Below are positions 41,036-52,403 of a stretch of DNA of 64,000 nt, in pieces. The stretch spans positions 1-64,000 of the forward strand of contig NZ_WXZL01000001.1 in the NCBI RefSeq assembly GCF_009982895.1, read 5' to 3'. A model generated the notes under the pieces. That model was given only the letters and a program-made list of their open reading frames with translations. It ran no database searches and was not told the DNA's origin. Both the position numbers and the translations under genes were made by a program. The stretch is from Deinococcus alpinitundrae. GTDB taxonomy: Bacteria > Deinococcota > Deinococci > Deinococcales > Deinococcaceae. Positions within the stretch are counted from its first letter, which is position 1. Each line of letters begins with the position of its first letter.

Positions 41036-42307
41036 TCACTCCACCCGCGCCGCCAGATCCAGGGCGTAGCTGTCGGTCATTCCGGCCAAGTAATCGCACA
41101 CCACGCGAGCGCGCTCAGTCTGGCTGCCGCTGGCCTCTAGGCGGCGGCGCGACCCGGTGCCCAGCCAGCGCAGCGGCTCAGCCTGGGCAGCATCGAAGAG
41201 GCGGCGCAGCGCCGCGCAGGCGAGCGCTTCGGGTTCCCGCACCTGCGGCGTGTCGATGATCTGACGGTAGACCAGCGCCTTGAGAAAGCCTTGCAGCGCG
41301 GCGGCCTGCGGTGTGAAGTCGGCGCGCAGATCGAGCAGCGGCTCGTCGAACAGGCCCTGAGCGCTTACCTCGACACCCGTCACTAGGGCGCGCGACAGGG
41401 CCGCCACGCCGCGCTTGCCCTCGGCCTCATCACCGCTGAAAATCTGCCTGGCCCAGCTGGCAAGCTGCGGCACCCCGTCCAGTTCGGGGCGCTGATCGGC
41501 CAGGGCGTCCCAGTCGCCCCGGTCGATCAGCCCCAGATTCACCCCGTCTTCCAGGTCGTAGATGCTGTAGGCCGCGTCATCGGCCAGCTCCATCAAGCGG
41601 CAGTCGAAGCTGCGGTGGCCCGCGTCCGGGTCCGGTACGGGCCGGGTCATCCGCTGGCGGTCGGCGGCCGACAGCGGCGCGAGCAACCAGTCGACCACCG
41701 GCTGCTCAGTGTCGAGGTAGCACTTGGGTGGCCACACCCAGGCCTGCCGGGCGGCCTGCGAGTAGGCCACCGGGTATTTCAGCACGCCCAGCAGCAGGCG
41801 GCGGGTCAGGTTGAGGCCATGACCGCCGGAGTCCGGCCCGGTTTCCAGCTGGGTCAGCAACCGCAGGGTCTGCCCATTGGCCTCGAAGCCGACCGGCAGC
41901 CGCCCGTCCGCGTCAGGCAGGTTCGCCCGCATGGCCGCGTCCAGGGTGCGCTCCCCAGCGTGGCCGAACGGCGGGTGGCCCAGATCGTGCGCCAGGCAGA
42001 GGGTGGCCAGCAGGGTGCGGCTAGGCAGCTGCGCTCTCCAGGCGGCAGTCTGGGCTGCCGGGCGGGCGTGCAGGACGTCCAGCATGGCGCGGCCCAGTTC
42101 AGCCACCTCCAGGCTGTGGGTCAATCGGGTGCGGTAGAAGTCGCCCCCGCGTGCGCCCAGCACCTGGGTCTTGCCCTGAAGGCGGCGAAAGGCGTAACTG
42201 TGAATGATCCGGGCGTGGTCCTCGCTCTCAACGTCGGCCACTGCCAGGGCCAGCGGGCCGCGCCGGGCTTCCCAGATGTCCGGCAGCGCTCCTCTATCTC
42301 CGGTCAC
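41036..42307 (-). CDS. dgt: Deoxyguanosinetriphosphate triphosphohydrolase-like protein
   Basis: A 423-residue HD-domain dNTPase. The metal ligands are in FYRTRLTHSLEVAELGR, CLAHDLGHPPFGHAGE and the later Asp in MELADDAAYSIYDLEDG. Such enzymes cleave dGTP (or other dNTPs) to nucleoside and triphosphate, and they shape dNTP pools. The GTG start at 42307 overlaps the pprI stop by four bases (GTGA), so translation is coupled to that of the radiation-response protease. That coupling is the notable point. Confidence 0.88.
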   Translation of the reverse strand: MTGDRGALPDIWEARRGPLALAVADVESEDHARIIHSYAFRRLQGKTQVLGARGGDFYRTRLTHSLEVAELGRAMLDVLHARPAAQTAAWRAQLPSRTLLATLCLAHDLGHPPFGHAGERTLDAAMRANLPDADGRLPVGFEANGQTLRLLTQLETGPDSGGHGLNLTRRLLLGVLKYPVAYSQAARQAWVWPPKCYLDTEQPVVDWLLAPLSAADRQRMTRPVPDPDAGHRSFDCRLMELADDAAYSIYDLEDGVNLGLIDRGDWDALADQRPELDGVPQLASWARQIFSGDEAEGKRGVAALSRALVTGVEVSAQGLFDEPLLDLRADFTPQAAALQGFLKALVYRQIIDTPQVREPEALACAALRRLFDAAQAEPLRWLGTGSRRRLEASGSQTERARVVCDYLAGMTDSYALDLAARVE

Positions 42308-43158
42308 GAACCGCTGAGCCGGGCCGGATCGAGATCAAAACTGGCAAACACCCGCCGCCCGCTGCCGTCAGGGTAAACGTCTACCCAGGCGGGCATCTTG
42401 CGCCCCGACCGGAACGGCACGTAACTGCGGGCGCTGATCTCCAGGCCAGTTTCCAAGGCGATCTGGATGGGGTGCTCGTCGGGAATTGGGGTGCCGGGAC
42501 TCAGCGAATACTTGACGCCCGCCGCCTTGCCGCTGGCCCGCACCGTGAGTTGCTGGGCCTCGCCGCGCCCGCCACGTCTGCTGGGCGCACAGACTGCCAG
42601 CAGCACCTGGCCGCTGGCGACTTCAGAGAGGGCGTAGAGGGCCGCGCTGCCGCTCACGTCGGCGCGGCGCACCAGCTCGGCCATGGCCCGCCCGCTGGGG
42701 CCGTACCGTTCCAGAATCTCGTTCATCAGGGCGTCGGGAATCAGAATGCCTGCCGCGCCCACGTTGCACAGCGTCTCGATGATGGTTTCGAGCCGCTCGC
42801 CCTCGTAGGTGTCGTGCAGATCGCTGAGCAGGTCGTCGTCACTCAGCAGCAGGGCATGGCTGATCTCGTGGGCCAGCGTGAAGCGCTGACGCTCGGGGCG
42901 CACCTGGGAATTGATCAGGATGACCTTGTTCTCGGGGTCGTAAGCTCCGTCGCGCTCACCCATCGGCATGAATTCCAGCCGCACTCCGGCGTCTTGAAGC
43001 AACTGACCTTCCATCAAGCTGTGGGTGTCGAGGGCCGGCAATCCGGCGGCGTAGGTGCGGGCCAGCACCCGCATCCGGCCCTTGAAGGCGTCGGCTCCGG
43101 CGACCTCACCGGCACTGGCAGACGCGAACTGGCTGGACTGGCCTTCGGGAGCGCTCAC
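42304..43158 (-). CDS. irrE: Radiation-response metalloprotease PprI/IrrE
   Basis: A 284-residue protein strongly resembling IrrE/PprI. The gluzincin-type HExxH is H97-E98-x2-H101 in FTLAHEISHALLL, with a third ligand candidate Glu128 in TIIETLCN. Next come a helix-turn-helix-like block and a GAF-like end domain with SYVPFRSGRKM. In Deinococcus this protease cleaves the repressor DdrO after DNA damage, releasing genes with the RDRM motif. The start at 43158 (GTG) has a TATCCT nine bases upstream; a longer reading frame upstream overlaps the acyl-CoA-binding protein gene and is not preferred. It overlaps dgt by four bases. Confidence 0.93.
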   Translation of the reverse strand: MSAPEGQSSQFASASAGEVAGADAFKGRMRVLARTYAAGLPALDTHSLMEGQLLQDAGVRLEFMPMGERDGAYDPENKVILINSQVRPERQRFTLAHEISHALLLSDDDLLSDLHDTYEGERLETIIETLCNVGAAGILIPDALMNEILERYGPSGRAMAELVRRADVSGSAALYALSEVASGQVLLAVCAPSRRGGRGEAQQLTVRASGKAAGVKYSLSPGTPIPDEHPIQIALETGLEISARSYVPFRSGRKMPAWVDVYPDGSGRRVFASFDLDPARLSGS

Positions 43159-43282
43159 AGTGCGGGCAGGATACCGCGAAACCGGCTTGATCCGGCGGGG
43201 CGGCCCGCAGCTTCCGGATTCGGGCGTACTGGAGGCGTTGCTGGAGTCATGGCAGGCGCTCAGGGTGAGAAGCGGGAGCAGC

Positions 43283-43534
43283 TCACCCCTGCTGGAGTTG
43301 CTCGACCAGTGCCACGTAGCTGGCCTGGGCCTCGCTGGCTGGCATCCCCACCAGAGCGGCCCAGGCGTCGTATTTGGCCGCACCGACAAAATCGAATCCG
43401 CCGGGGCGCTTGCCTGTCACGTCGCCCTGGCTGCCCTGCTTGTAGAGGGCGTCGAGCCTGAGCAGCGTGGCATTGCCAGGCTTGCTAGGCAGCGACTGGG
43501 ACTCGGCGCGGGCCTGCTCGAAGGAAAGCGACAT
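43283..43534 (-). CDS. Acyl-CoA-binding protein
   Basis: An 83-residue ACBP-fold protein: LLRLDALYKQGSQGDVTGKRPGGFDFVGAAKYDAWAAL has the four-helix ACBP pattern with the acyl-CoA binding Tyr, Lys and Trp. This family is rare in bacteria. It likely carries long-chain acyl-CoA esters. TACCAT lies six bases before the ATG (43546..43541 on minus). pprI follows after about 125 bases. Confidence 0.85.
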   Translation of the reverse strand: MSLSFEQARAESQSLPSKPGNATLLRLDALYKQGSQGDVTGKRPGGFDFVGAAKYDAWAALVGMPASEAQASYVALVEQLQQG

Positions 43535-43586
43535 GGAGCGATGGTACCAAGTTCAGGGTCTGGAGCCGAAACGAATCGGTGCATCT

Positions 43587-43628
43587 ATACTCATTTGAGT
43601 ATCTTACACATCTTGAGTGATCTACTCA
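43587..43628. promoter_or_regulatory. Double operator of ACTCA/TGAGT half-sites
   Basis: A perfect palindrome ATACTCA-TT-TGAGTAT spans 43587..43602, and a second inverted pair TGAGT-GATCT-ACTCA spans 43614..43628. Both use the same half-sites and lie in an unusually AT-rich stretch before the membrane protein gene at 43727. The regulator is unknown; it is not encoded next door. Confidence 0.6.
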
Positions 43629-43726
43629 TCTCGTCCAGCTATCATCTCATTAGGATTCCCGTACCGCCCACGCCCGGTTTCATTGACCGCTTATTCCCTA
43701 TTGCCGCGCTGCTCAAGGAGTTTCGT

Positions 43727-45187
43727 ATGGTTCAAGTGGCCCTGGACGCCTTCTGGTCTCTCTTTTCCGGCTGGCACGTGGCGCTGTGGGCGCTGCTGGT
43801 GCTGGCGCTGATCGGCGCGATTGGGCTGCTGACGCTGCGCCTGGGTCGCCGCGACCGCTATGAATCGGCCATGCGGTGGCTGCGCGAGGCCGCATGGCCG
43901 GTGGGCAGCTGGGCCGCCGTGCTGCTGCTGCTAGGCTTTACCTTCGCGGCGCTGGGCGTGCTGGGCAACCTGGTCATCAGCCGGATCAGCGTAGGCGAGA
44001 ACGCGCGGGCCGGCAACGGAGCCGACCTCGACGCCGCACCCACCGTGCAGCCCAGCCCCACCATCACCTACCTGACCGAGCAGACCTATACCCGCACCCT
44101 GGTGGTGCCACCCAGCCTGCTCAAACGGGTGGGCGAGCAGGGCGTGGGCGCGCTCGCACCGTATCTGACCGATCCGACCAGCCAGAACGTGACCAAGCTG
44201 GTGGACAAATTTCGGCGCAGCGGCAGGGACGTGATCTTCACCCGGCAAGCCACCCTGACCAGCGAGGCCCCGATCAAGCTCGACACCTCACGGGTCAACG
44301 TCAACCTGGATTTCGTGACGCCGGCGCGAGGAGCCAGGCGCACCTACTACAACGCCACCTTCGCCGCCGAGTACGCTTTCACCAATCCGCTCGACCGCGA
44401 AATCACCGTGCGCTTTCAGTTTCCCCTGCCCGAGGGCAGCGGCACTCTGTCGGGCTTCAAGGTGATCGTCAACGGCCAGGAGCTGACGGCGGCCGACCTG
44501 AGTAACGGTAGCCAGTGGGAAGCGCAGATGGCCCCCAGGGAAACCGCCAACGTGAAGGTGACCTACGCCCACCAGGGCGCGCGCGGCTGGAGTTACCTGC
44601 TGGCCAGCCGCCGCGAGCCGATCAAGGATTTTGAACTCAGCGTGAAGACCAACGAAGCGGCCAAGTTCGCCCGCTACAGCCTGCCGCCCACCCAGACGGC
44701 CCGGAGCCTGGGCAGCAACACGCTGAGCTGGAACCTCAAGGACGTGATCACGGCTCAGGACGTGGCCATGACCTTTTCCAGCGCCAGCCTGCGCGAGACG
44801 CTGGGCAAGCTCTACGGCTTCGCCCCGCTCTCCTTACTGATCGCCACCGTCTTCGGAGGGCTGTGGGCCTGGGGGCATGGGCTGAGAACGACCCCGGTGC
44901 AGGTGGCGCTGGCACTGCTGGCGGTGCTGGCGGGCCTCACCCTCGGTGGCATGCTGATGAGTTATCTGCTGGTGGTCTGGGCCGGACTGATCGGCGGGGT
45001 GTTGAGCGCTCTGTTGGCACTGCGGGCGCTGGGCCGGGCCTGGTGGCCACCCGTATTGATCGCCGCAGCGCTGCCACTGGCTTTCCTGCTGGTCGGCAAT
45101 GCCGGGCTGATCATCACGCTCTCGGGTGTGGTGGGACTGGCGGCGTTGATCTGGGGAAGGAGAGCAAGGCCCCACCCGGTCCTCTGA
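43727..45187 (+). CDS. Large membrane protein of unknown function
   Basis: A 486-residue membrane protein: two helices near the N-terminus (WHVALWALLVLALIGAIGLL and WAAVLLLLGFTFAALGVLG), a large exposed domain of about 250 residues (beta-rich, with FQFPLPEGSGTLSGFKV), then five or so helices at the C-terminus. The layout resembles CreD-type inner membrane proteins. The ATG at 43727 has AAGGAG seven bases upstream. It follows the double operator, and its stop codon lies in a hairpin loop. Confidence 0.65.
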   Translation: MVQVALDAFWSLFSGWHVALWALLVLALIGAIGLLTLRLGRRDRYESAMRWLREAAWPVGSWAAVLLLLGFTFAALGVLGNLVISRISVGENARAGNGADLDAAPTVQPSPTITYLTEQTYTRTLVVPPSLLKRVGEQGVGALAPYLTDPTSQNVTKLVDKFRRSGRDVIFTRQATLTSEAPIKLDTSRVNVNLDFVTPARGARRTYYNATFAAEYAFTNPLDREITVRFQFPLPEGSGTLSGFKVIVNGQELTAADLSNGSQWEAQMAPRETANVKVTYAHQGARGWSYLLASRREPIKDFELSVKTNEAAKFARYSLPPTQTARSLGSNTLSWNLKDVITAQDVAMTFSSASLRETLGKLYGFAPLSLLIATVFGGLWAWGHGLRTTPVQVALALLAVLAGLTLGGMLMSYLLVVWAGLIGGVLSALLALRALGRAWWPPVLIAAALPLAFLLVGNAGLIITLSGVVGLAALIWGRRARPHPVL

Positions 45188-45207
45188 ACGCCGGACCGGG
45201 TGGGGCC
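45168..45207 (+). terminator. Strong hairpin holding the stop codon, no U tract
   Basis: A perfect 15-base inverted repeat (45168..45182 and 45193..45207, GC-rich) has a ten-base loop that contains the TGA of the gene (45185..45187). The codons for the last residues lie in the left arm. No T run follows, so it may stabilise the 3' end rather than terminate. Confidence 0.65.
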
Positions 45208-45350
45208 ACTTCCGCTTCAGTTCAGGTTCAGGCTGGGGTCCCGAGAGAAGAGGAAAAATCTCGCCGCAGCCTTCAGCGGTTGCGGCGGTTGGTCTGAGTC
45301 TCATCATCTGAAACGAAGCGTTGTTTATTGTAGTCGGCCAGGCCCGTTTC

Positions 45351-45887
45351 TCAGCCCGTCACTTCGACGGTGGCAGGCTGCTCGTGGCCGTAATTGAAGT
45401 AGGTGTGCAGCACCCCGCTGCCGGTGTTCCTGAGCCAGTGCGCCCAGCCCAGCGGGAAGTACACGCAGTCACCGGCCTCCAGGTCCAGTTCCAGCCACGC
45501 CTCCCCCGGCGGTTGCAGTGCAGCCTTGGCGCGGCCCTGCACAATCACGGCGAGTTCGGAGGTGTTGGTGTGGTAGTGCGGCGCTCGCCAGCTGCCCTCC
45601 GGGATTTCCACCTGGGCAATGGACACGCCCATGAGCAGCGGCCAGGCCGCCTTGTTGCCCTTGCGGGCGCTCACGTCTGTGGGAATGGCAACGGCAGGCA
45701 GGCTTGCCAGGCTCAACTTGTAATCGCTGGCCGTTCCAGCGGCCGGCGGTGTCGGGGTGGTGGTCTGGGCCAGTCCCACGCCCCGCACCAGGGGCAGGCT
45801 GACAAGCCCCAGAACAGCGGCCCGCTGCATCAGTTCGCGGCGAGAGAGGGTGAGCGCGGGGCGGTCCTCGGCATTGGAATGGGGCAT
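45351..45887 (-). CDS. Tat-exported cupin
   Basis: A 178-residue protein with a twin-arginine signal (SRRELMQRAAVLGLVSLPLVRG) and a cupin domain with HYHTNTSELAVIVQG (motif 1, both His and Glu) and YFPLGWAHWLRN (motif 2, His), so it should bind a metal. Germin/oxalate decarboxylase-like proteins share this form. AAGGAG stands before the ATG at 45887. Function is unclear. Confidence 0.8.
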   Translation of the reverse strand: MPHSNAEDRPALTLSRRELMQRAAVLGLVSLPLVRGVGLAQTTTPTPPAAGTASDYKLSLASLPAVAIPTDVSARKGNKAAWPLLMGVSIAQVEIPEGSWRAPHYHTNTSELAVIVQGRAKAALQPPGEAWLELDLEAGDCVYFPLGWAHWLRNTGSGVLHTYFNYGHEQPATVEVTG

Positions 45888-46033
45888 ACACGGCTCCTTG
45901 GAATGGTGAACACTGGAAAGTCGCGGCAAGTGGAAGACGGTCACGCGGGCGTTCAGGGCGCGGTCCGAACATTCCTCCTCAGCAGGCTCGGCGCGGCGGT
46001 CTGCTCTCCCCGAAAGCCCCCCGAGCGTAGGCG

Positions 46034-46085
46034 GGGACTTGTCCCAGTGTCTTGAGGCTGGAATTGTCCCGGCTTCTGGGACAAG
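46034..46085. repeat. Nested GTCCC/GGGAC inverted repeats
   Basis: CTTGTCCCAG (46038..46047) is the perfect complement of CTGGGACAAG (46076..46085) across 28 bases. Inside, GGGAC-TT-GTCCC occurs at 46034..46045. This lies between the divergent cupin and pnp genes and could be an operator or an RNA hairpin in the transcript toward pnp. Confidence 0.5.
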
Positions 46086-46191
46086 CCCCCTTTGGAGCAA
46101 GGGCAGCAGCGCACCAATGCCCGCTGAACGCCTCTGGTTTCAGCCCCCACGCTTTCCCCGCAGCCGTCACCGTTGATCAACGCCGCCGCGC

Positions 46192-46197
46192 TAGACT
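46192..46197 (+). promoter_or_regulatory. -10 element of pnp (leaderless type)
   Basis: TAGACT ends seven bases before ATG 46205. The palindrome CGTTGATCAACG (46171..46182) lies directly upstream, in the place of a -35. Confidence 0.5.
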
Positions 46198-46204
46198 CGG
46201 AACA

Positions 46205-48373
<2,169 letters not shown>

Positions 48374-48403
48374 GCCGGGGCACAGAGCCGAGGCACCGAT
48401 CAC

Positions 48404-48967
48404 ATGACGCCTGAGCACATGACTGAAGCTGAATTTCTGGAGATGGTCCAGCGCAATCCAGTCAACGCGGCGATCCTTGAGCGGCTGCCCCGCCTTGGCG
48501 TGCCGCAGCTTTATCTGGTGGCGGGTTGCCTGTTTCAAGCAGTCTGGAACGTGCGCTCAGGCCGTCCGGCAGGCCAGGGCATTCGCGACTACGACCTCTT
48601 TTACTGGGACGCCGACACCAGCTACAAGGCCGAGGATGCCGTGATCCGCCGCGCCGAGGTGCTGTTCGCCGACCTCGGGGTGCGGACCGAGGTTCGTAAC
48701 CAGGCTCGCGTGCATCTGTGGTTTGTCGAGAAGTACGGCCTGCCGCGCCCGGCCATTCTTAGCTCGAAAGAAAGCATCCGGCAGTTTCTGGTGCGGTGTA
48801 CCTGCCTGGGCATCTCGGCCAGCGGCGAGGTTTACGCCCCGTACGGGTTCGGCGACCTCGCCAGCGGCATTCTGCGGCCCAATCCGCTCAACCAGACGCC
48901 TGAACTCTACGCGGCGAAGGTGGCCGACTACCAAGCCCGCTGGCCCTGGCTGCGGCTGGCCGAGTAA
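48404..48967 (+). CDS. Nucleotidyltransferase-like protein (DUF925 type)
   Basis: A 187-residue protein resembling the NTP_transf_6 (DUF925) family: LVAGCLFQAVWNVRSG, then RDYDLFYWDADTSYKAED and a C-terminal basic-aromatic segment (YQARWPWLRLAE). The Asp-Tyr-Asp pattern suggests a nucleotidyltransferase active site, substrate unknown. The ATG at 48404 is chosen; an ATG five codons later is possible. It follows pnp by 30 bases. Confidence 0.75.
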   Translation: MTPEHMTEAEFLEMVQRNPVNAAILERLPRLGVPQLYLVAGCLFQAVWNVRSGRPAGQGIRDYDLFYWDADTSYKAEDAVIRRAEVLFADLGVRTEVRNQARVHLWFVEKYGLPRPAILSSKESIRQFLVRCTCLGISASGEVYAPYGFGDLASGILRPNPLNQTPELYAAKVADYQARWPWLRLAE

Positions 48968-48983
48968 GGGCAGACAAGCAGGC

Positions 48984-49274
48984 TTATTTGGGTTTGAGCT
49001 GGGGACCTGGAGCACTGAGGCGCGGCACGGCGCGGCGCGGCGTCGTGAAATGTCCGAAGCAGTAGCCCAGCGCGCCGATCAGCAGCACCGGGGCGGCGGC
49101 GCGCAGATTGCCATCAACCACGGTCAGCCAGCCCAGCCCGGCCAGACCGCTCAACGCCAGCCCCAGGCCGCTGATACTCAGGCGCTCGCGCTGCATGTGG
49201 CGGCGCGCCAGCGCACTCAGGCCCAGAAAGAGAGTGAAGCTGCTGAGTAACGCGATTGCCACGGCGTTGGTCAT
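48984..49274 (-). CDS. Small three-helix membrane protein
   Basis: A 96-residue membrane protein with about three hydrophobic helices (AIALLSSFTLFLGLSAL, ISGLGLALSGLAGLGWLTVV and APVLLIGALGYCFGHF) and a basic C-terminus. No family is recognised. It converges with the nucleotidyltransferase gene. Confidence 0.55.
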   Translation of the reverse strand: MTNAVAIALLSSFTLFLGLSALARRHMQRERLSISGLGLALSGLAGLGWLTVVDGNLRAAAPVLLIGALGYCFGHFTTPRRAVPRLSAPGPQLKPK

Positions 49275-49373
49275 GCTCAGGCCAGCATGAGGCCCGCTGC
49301 CTCACGGGATTCTTACGCCGGGGTCACCTTCATCTTCCGGTTTCAGCCCGAGGGCTGCGCTAGAGTGACGGGC

Positions 49374-49688
49374 ATGCGCCCCGCCTACCTCAGTGCCGCT
49401 CGCTTCCTGCAACTGGGGCGGGAAGCGGCGGTGGAAGGTGAGAGCCGGGCCGCGCTCGACCTGCTGACCGAGGCGCTGGGCACGTTACGGGTCTTGCCGC
49501 CGGAGCGCACCCGCGACGTGCTGCTCTCGCACGTTCACCTGGCCTTCTTCCAGACCCTGATCATGCTCGGCGAGGACGAGGCCGACGAACACCTGCACCT
49601 GGGCGTCAGCTACGCCCGCTCGACCCGCGACCCGCTGGCCCGCGCGATTGCCCAGGAATGCCTCTCAGGGCTGGACGCCGTGTTGTAG
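49374..49688 (+). CDS. Small helical protein, TPR-like
   Basis: A 104-residue all-helical protein with FLQLGREAAVEGESRAALDLLTEAL, a TPR-type helix pair, and a second pair in the middle. It is probably an adaptor. The ATG at 49374 is supported by TAGAGT seven bases upstream (49361..49366). Confidence 0.6.
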   Translation: MRPAYLSAARFLQLGREAAVEGESRAALDLLTEALGTLRVLPPERTRDVLLSHVHLAFFQTLIMLGEDEADEHLHLGVSYARSTRDPLARAIAQECLSGLDAVL

Positions 49689-49812
49689 CCACCTGCGCTC
49701 AGCGGCGCAGCACCCAGACCACCTGACCCATCCGCGCCGGGAAGCGGCCCAGGCTCAGCTACAGGGGCTGGGTCAGACGAGGTACTTGAACTGGGGGCCG
49801 ATCGGCTTCACC
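49689..49812. other. Short gap with possible coding debris
   Basis: Two short minus-strand readings look like the ends of real proteins (EVKPIGPQFKYLV and GRFPARMGQVVWVLRR). They may be remains of a deleted gene; this is a weak call. No promoter or terminator is obvious. Confidence 0.3.
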
Positions 49813-50648
<836 letters not shown>

Positions 50649-50652
<4 letters not shown>

Positions 50653-50930
50653 GGCTGCTCACCCGAGAAGTCGTCACTGAATTCCAGCAGGGTCTGCTTG
50701 CTCTTCTCACGCAGCCGGGCCGCGCCGCCCGCCTCGGCCACGAACTGCACACCCTGGTCTGAGACGCCCACTCGGTACGCCTGGCCGTCGGCGGCCTGCG
50801 GCAACCAGGCAGCGGGAAAGGCGTAGGTACGGCCCTGGTCGTCTTCGACCTCGGCAAGGCCGCTGTCCGGGTCGATCAGGTCCACGACCAGCAGCAGCGT
50901 GGGGGGCAGGAGGGAGAGATCGGCAGCCAT
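50649..50930 (-). CDS. DUF3006 domain protein
   Basis: A 93-residue protein with a DUF3006-like domain: LIDPDSGLAEVEDDQGRTYAFPAAWLP. The fold is a small beta-barrel; function is unknown. TACACT stands seven bases before the ATG (50943..50938 on minus). It is followed directly by the phosphoesterase gene with GTGA overlap. Confidence 0.65.
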
Positions 50931-51001
50931 GCCGCTTAGTGTAGCTTCCCGGCAAGCGGCCTTCGTCCCTGTGCACCTGCCCCGATCGACTCGCCCAACC
51001 G

Positions 51002-51029
51002 GGTTGTCCAGTTGGGGTTGTCCAGTCGG
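51002..51029 (+). repeat. Two tandem 14-base repeat units
   Basis: GGTTGTCCAGT occurs at 51002..51012 and again at 51016..51026, a 14-base period. It lies just upstream of the purC promoter and may bind a regulator. Confidence 0.45.
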
Positions 51030-51059
51030 GGTGCCCTACCCGGCGAAGCGCGGGGGTGT

Positions 51060-51342
51060 TAAGCTGCTTTCCTGACCCCAGGGTGAGCGCCCCGGTCAAC
51101 CCAGGAGAGCACCCCGAGAGAGCCGCCCGATCTTCCATCCGTGCGTCCAGCGAGACGCCCCAGCCGAGCGCTGGACCAGCCGTCCGCGAGGCGGCGTTGG
51201 AGGTTTCCGATTCACGAGTTTGTCGCCCCACAGTTGAGCCTGCCGTCCACACGAGCGAGCCTGATTCCCCGTCCCGGGAGCCGACTCGCCGACTTCATTG
51301 ATTCCCGTTTTTCCTTTTGCGCCGGGCAGTACAGGAGCCAGC
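51060..51342 (+). promoter_or_regulatory. purC promoter and long leader
   Basis: TAAGCT (51060..51065) is the likely -10, giving a leader of about 270 bases before the purC ATG. No purine-riboswitch core is recognised in the leader. Confidence 0.4.
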
Positions 51343-52062
51343 ATGACCGACACGACCAGAAGTGAACTCCGCTACGAGGGCAAGGCCAAGCGGGTCTACG
51401 CCACGCCGAACCCCGCCGAGTACTTGGTGGAATACAAGGACGACGCCACCGCCTTCAACGCCCAGAAGCGCGGCAGTTGGGCCGGCAAGGGAGCCACCAA
51501 CAACGCCATCACGGCGGCGCTGTATCCCAAACTGGAAGCGGCGGGCATTCCCACCCATTTCATCGAGAAGCTCAGCAGCACCGAGCAACGGGTCAAGGCC
51601 GTGACGATCGTGCCGGTGGAAGTGATCGTGCGCAACGTGGCGGCGGGCAGTTTTGCCAAGAAGCTGGGCCTGGAGGAAGGCAAGACGCTTGCCCGCCCGG
51701 TGGTGGAGTACTGCTACAAGTCCGACGCGCTGGGCGATCCGCTGGTCAACACCGATACTGCCGTGGCCCTGGGCTGGGCCAGCGAGGGCGATCTGGCCCG
51801 CATCCGTGAACTGGCGCTGCAAGTCAGGGATTTTCTGACGCCTTTTTTCGAGCAGCGCGGCATTCGGCTGATCGATTTCAAATTGGAATTTGGCAAGTTG
51901 CCCAGTGGCCAGATTGTGCTGGCCGACGAGATCAGCCCCGACACCTGCCGATTCTGGGACGCCGAAACGAACGAGAAGATGGACAAGGACCGCTTCCGGC
52001 GCGATCTGGGCGGGGTCGAGGAAGCCTATGGGGAGATGCTGCGGCGGGTGGAGCAGGCCTGA
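51343..52062 (+). CDS. purC: SAICAR synthetase
   Basis: A 239-residue PurC, which joins aspartate to CAIR in purine synthesis. Motifs include [24 protein letters not shown] and LIDFKLEFG, with [12 protein letters not shown] near the C-terminus. The ATG has AGGAGCC upstream. It opens the purine operon, and purS follows after 77 bases. Confidence 0.94.
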   Translation: MTDTTRSELRYEGKAKRVYATPNPAEYLVEYKDDATAFNAQKRGSWAGKGATNNAITAALYPKLEAAGIPTHFIEKLSSTEQRVKAVTIVPVEVIVRNVAAGSFAKKLGLEEGKTLARPVVEYCYKSDALGDPLVNTDTAVALGWASEGDLARIRELALQVRDFLTPFFEQRGIRLIDFKLEFGKLPSGQIVLADEISPDTCRFWDAETNEKMDKDRFRRDLGGVEEAYGEMLRRVEQA

Positions 52063-52139
52063 GTGATCCGCGAACAAGTCTCAGTCCTTCTGCGTCTTCC
52101 ACCATCCGCCTGCCACACGTTCATTGCAGAGGAACATCC

Positions 52140-52403
52140 ATGCCCAACTATCAAGCCAGCGTCTTCGTGACCCTCAAGCCCAGCATCCTCGATCCGCAGG
52201 GGCGCACCGTCGAGCGCTCGCTGTCGCACCTCGGCCAGCCGGTCAGTGGCGTGCGGGTGGGCAAATACATCGAGCTGCACCTCGAAGGCGAGCGCACGGA
52301 AGTGGAACGCCGCCTGAAAGACATCGCCGAGAATGTGCTGAGCAATCCGGTGATGGAAAACGTGCGCTGGGAGCTGGAAGAGAAAGCACCGGAGCCAGCG
52401 TGA
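52140..52403 (+). CDS. purS: Phosphoribosylformylglycinamidine synthase subunit PurS
   Basis: An 87-residue PurS, the small subunit that couples PurQ and PurL in the three-part FGAR amidotransferase. The beta-alpha-beta fold is recognisable from VFVTLKPSILDPQGRTVERSL and VRVGKYIELHLE. AGAGGAAC precedes the ATG. Its stop overlaps the cupin gene as GTGA. Confidence 0.92.
   Translation: MPNYQASVFVTLKPSILDPQGRTVERSLSHLGQPVSGVRVGKYIELHLEGERTEVERRLKDIAENVLSNPVMENVRWELEEKAPEPA

Noticed and set aside
51002..51029. CRISPR array
   Set aside because: There are only two short contiguous repeats, with no spacers and no cas genes.
51066..51342. Purine or PRPP riboswitch in the purC leader
   Set aside because: The leader lacks any conserved core that could be recognised by eye; length alone is not evidence.
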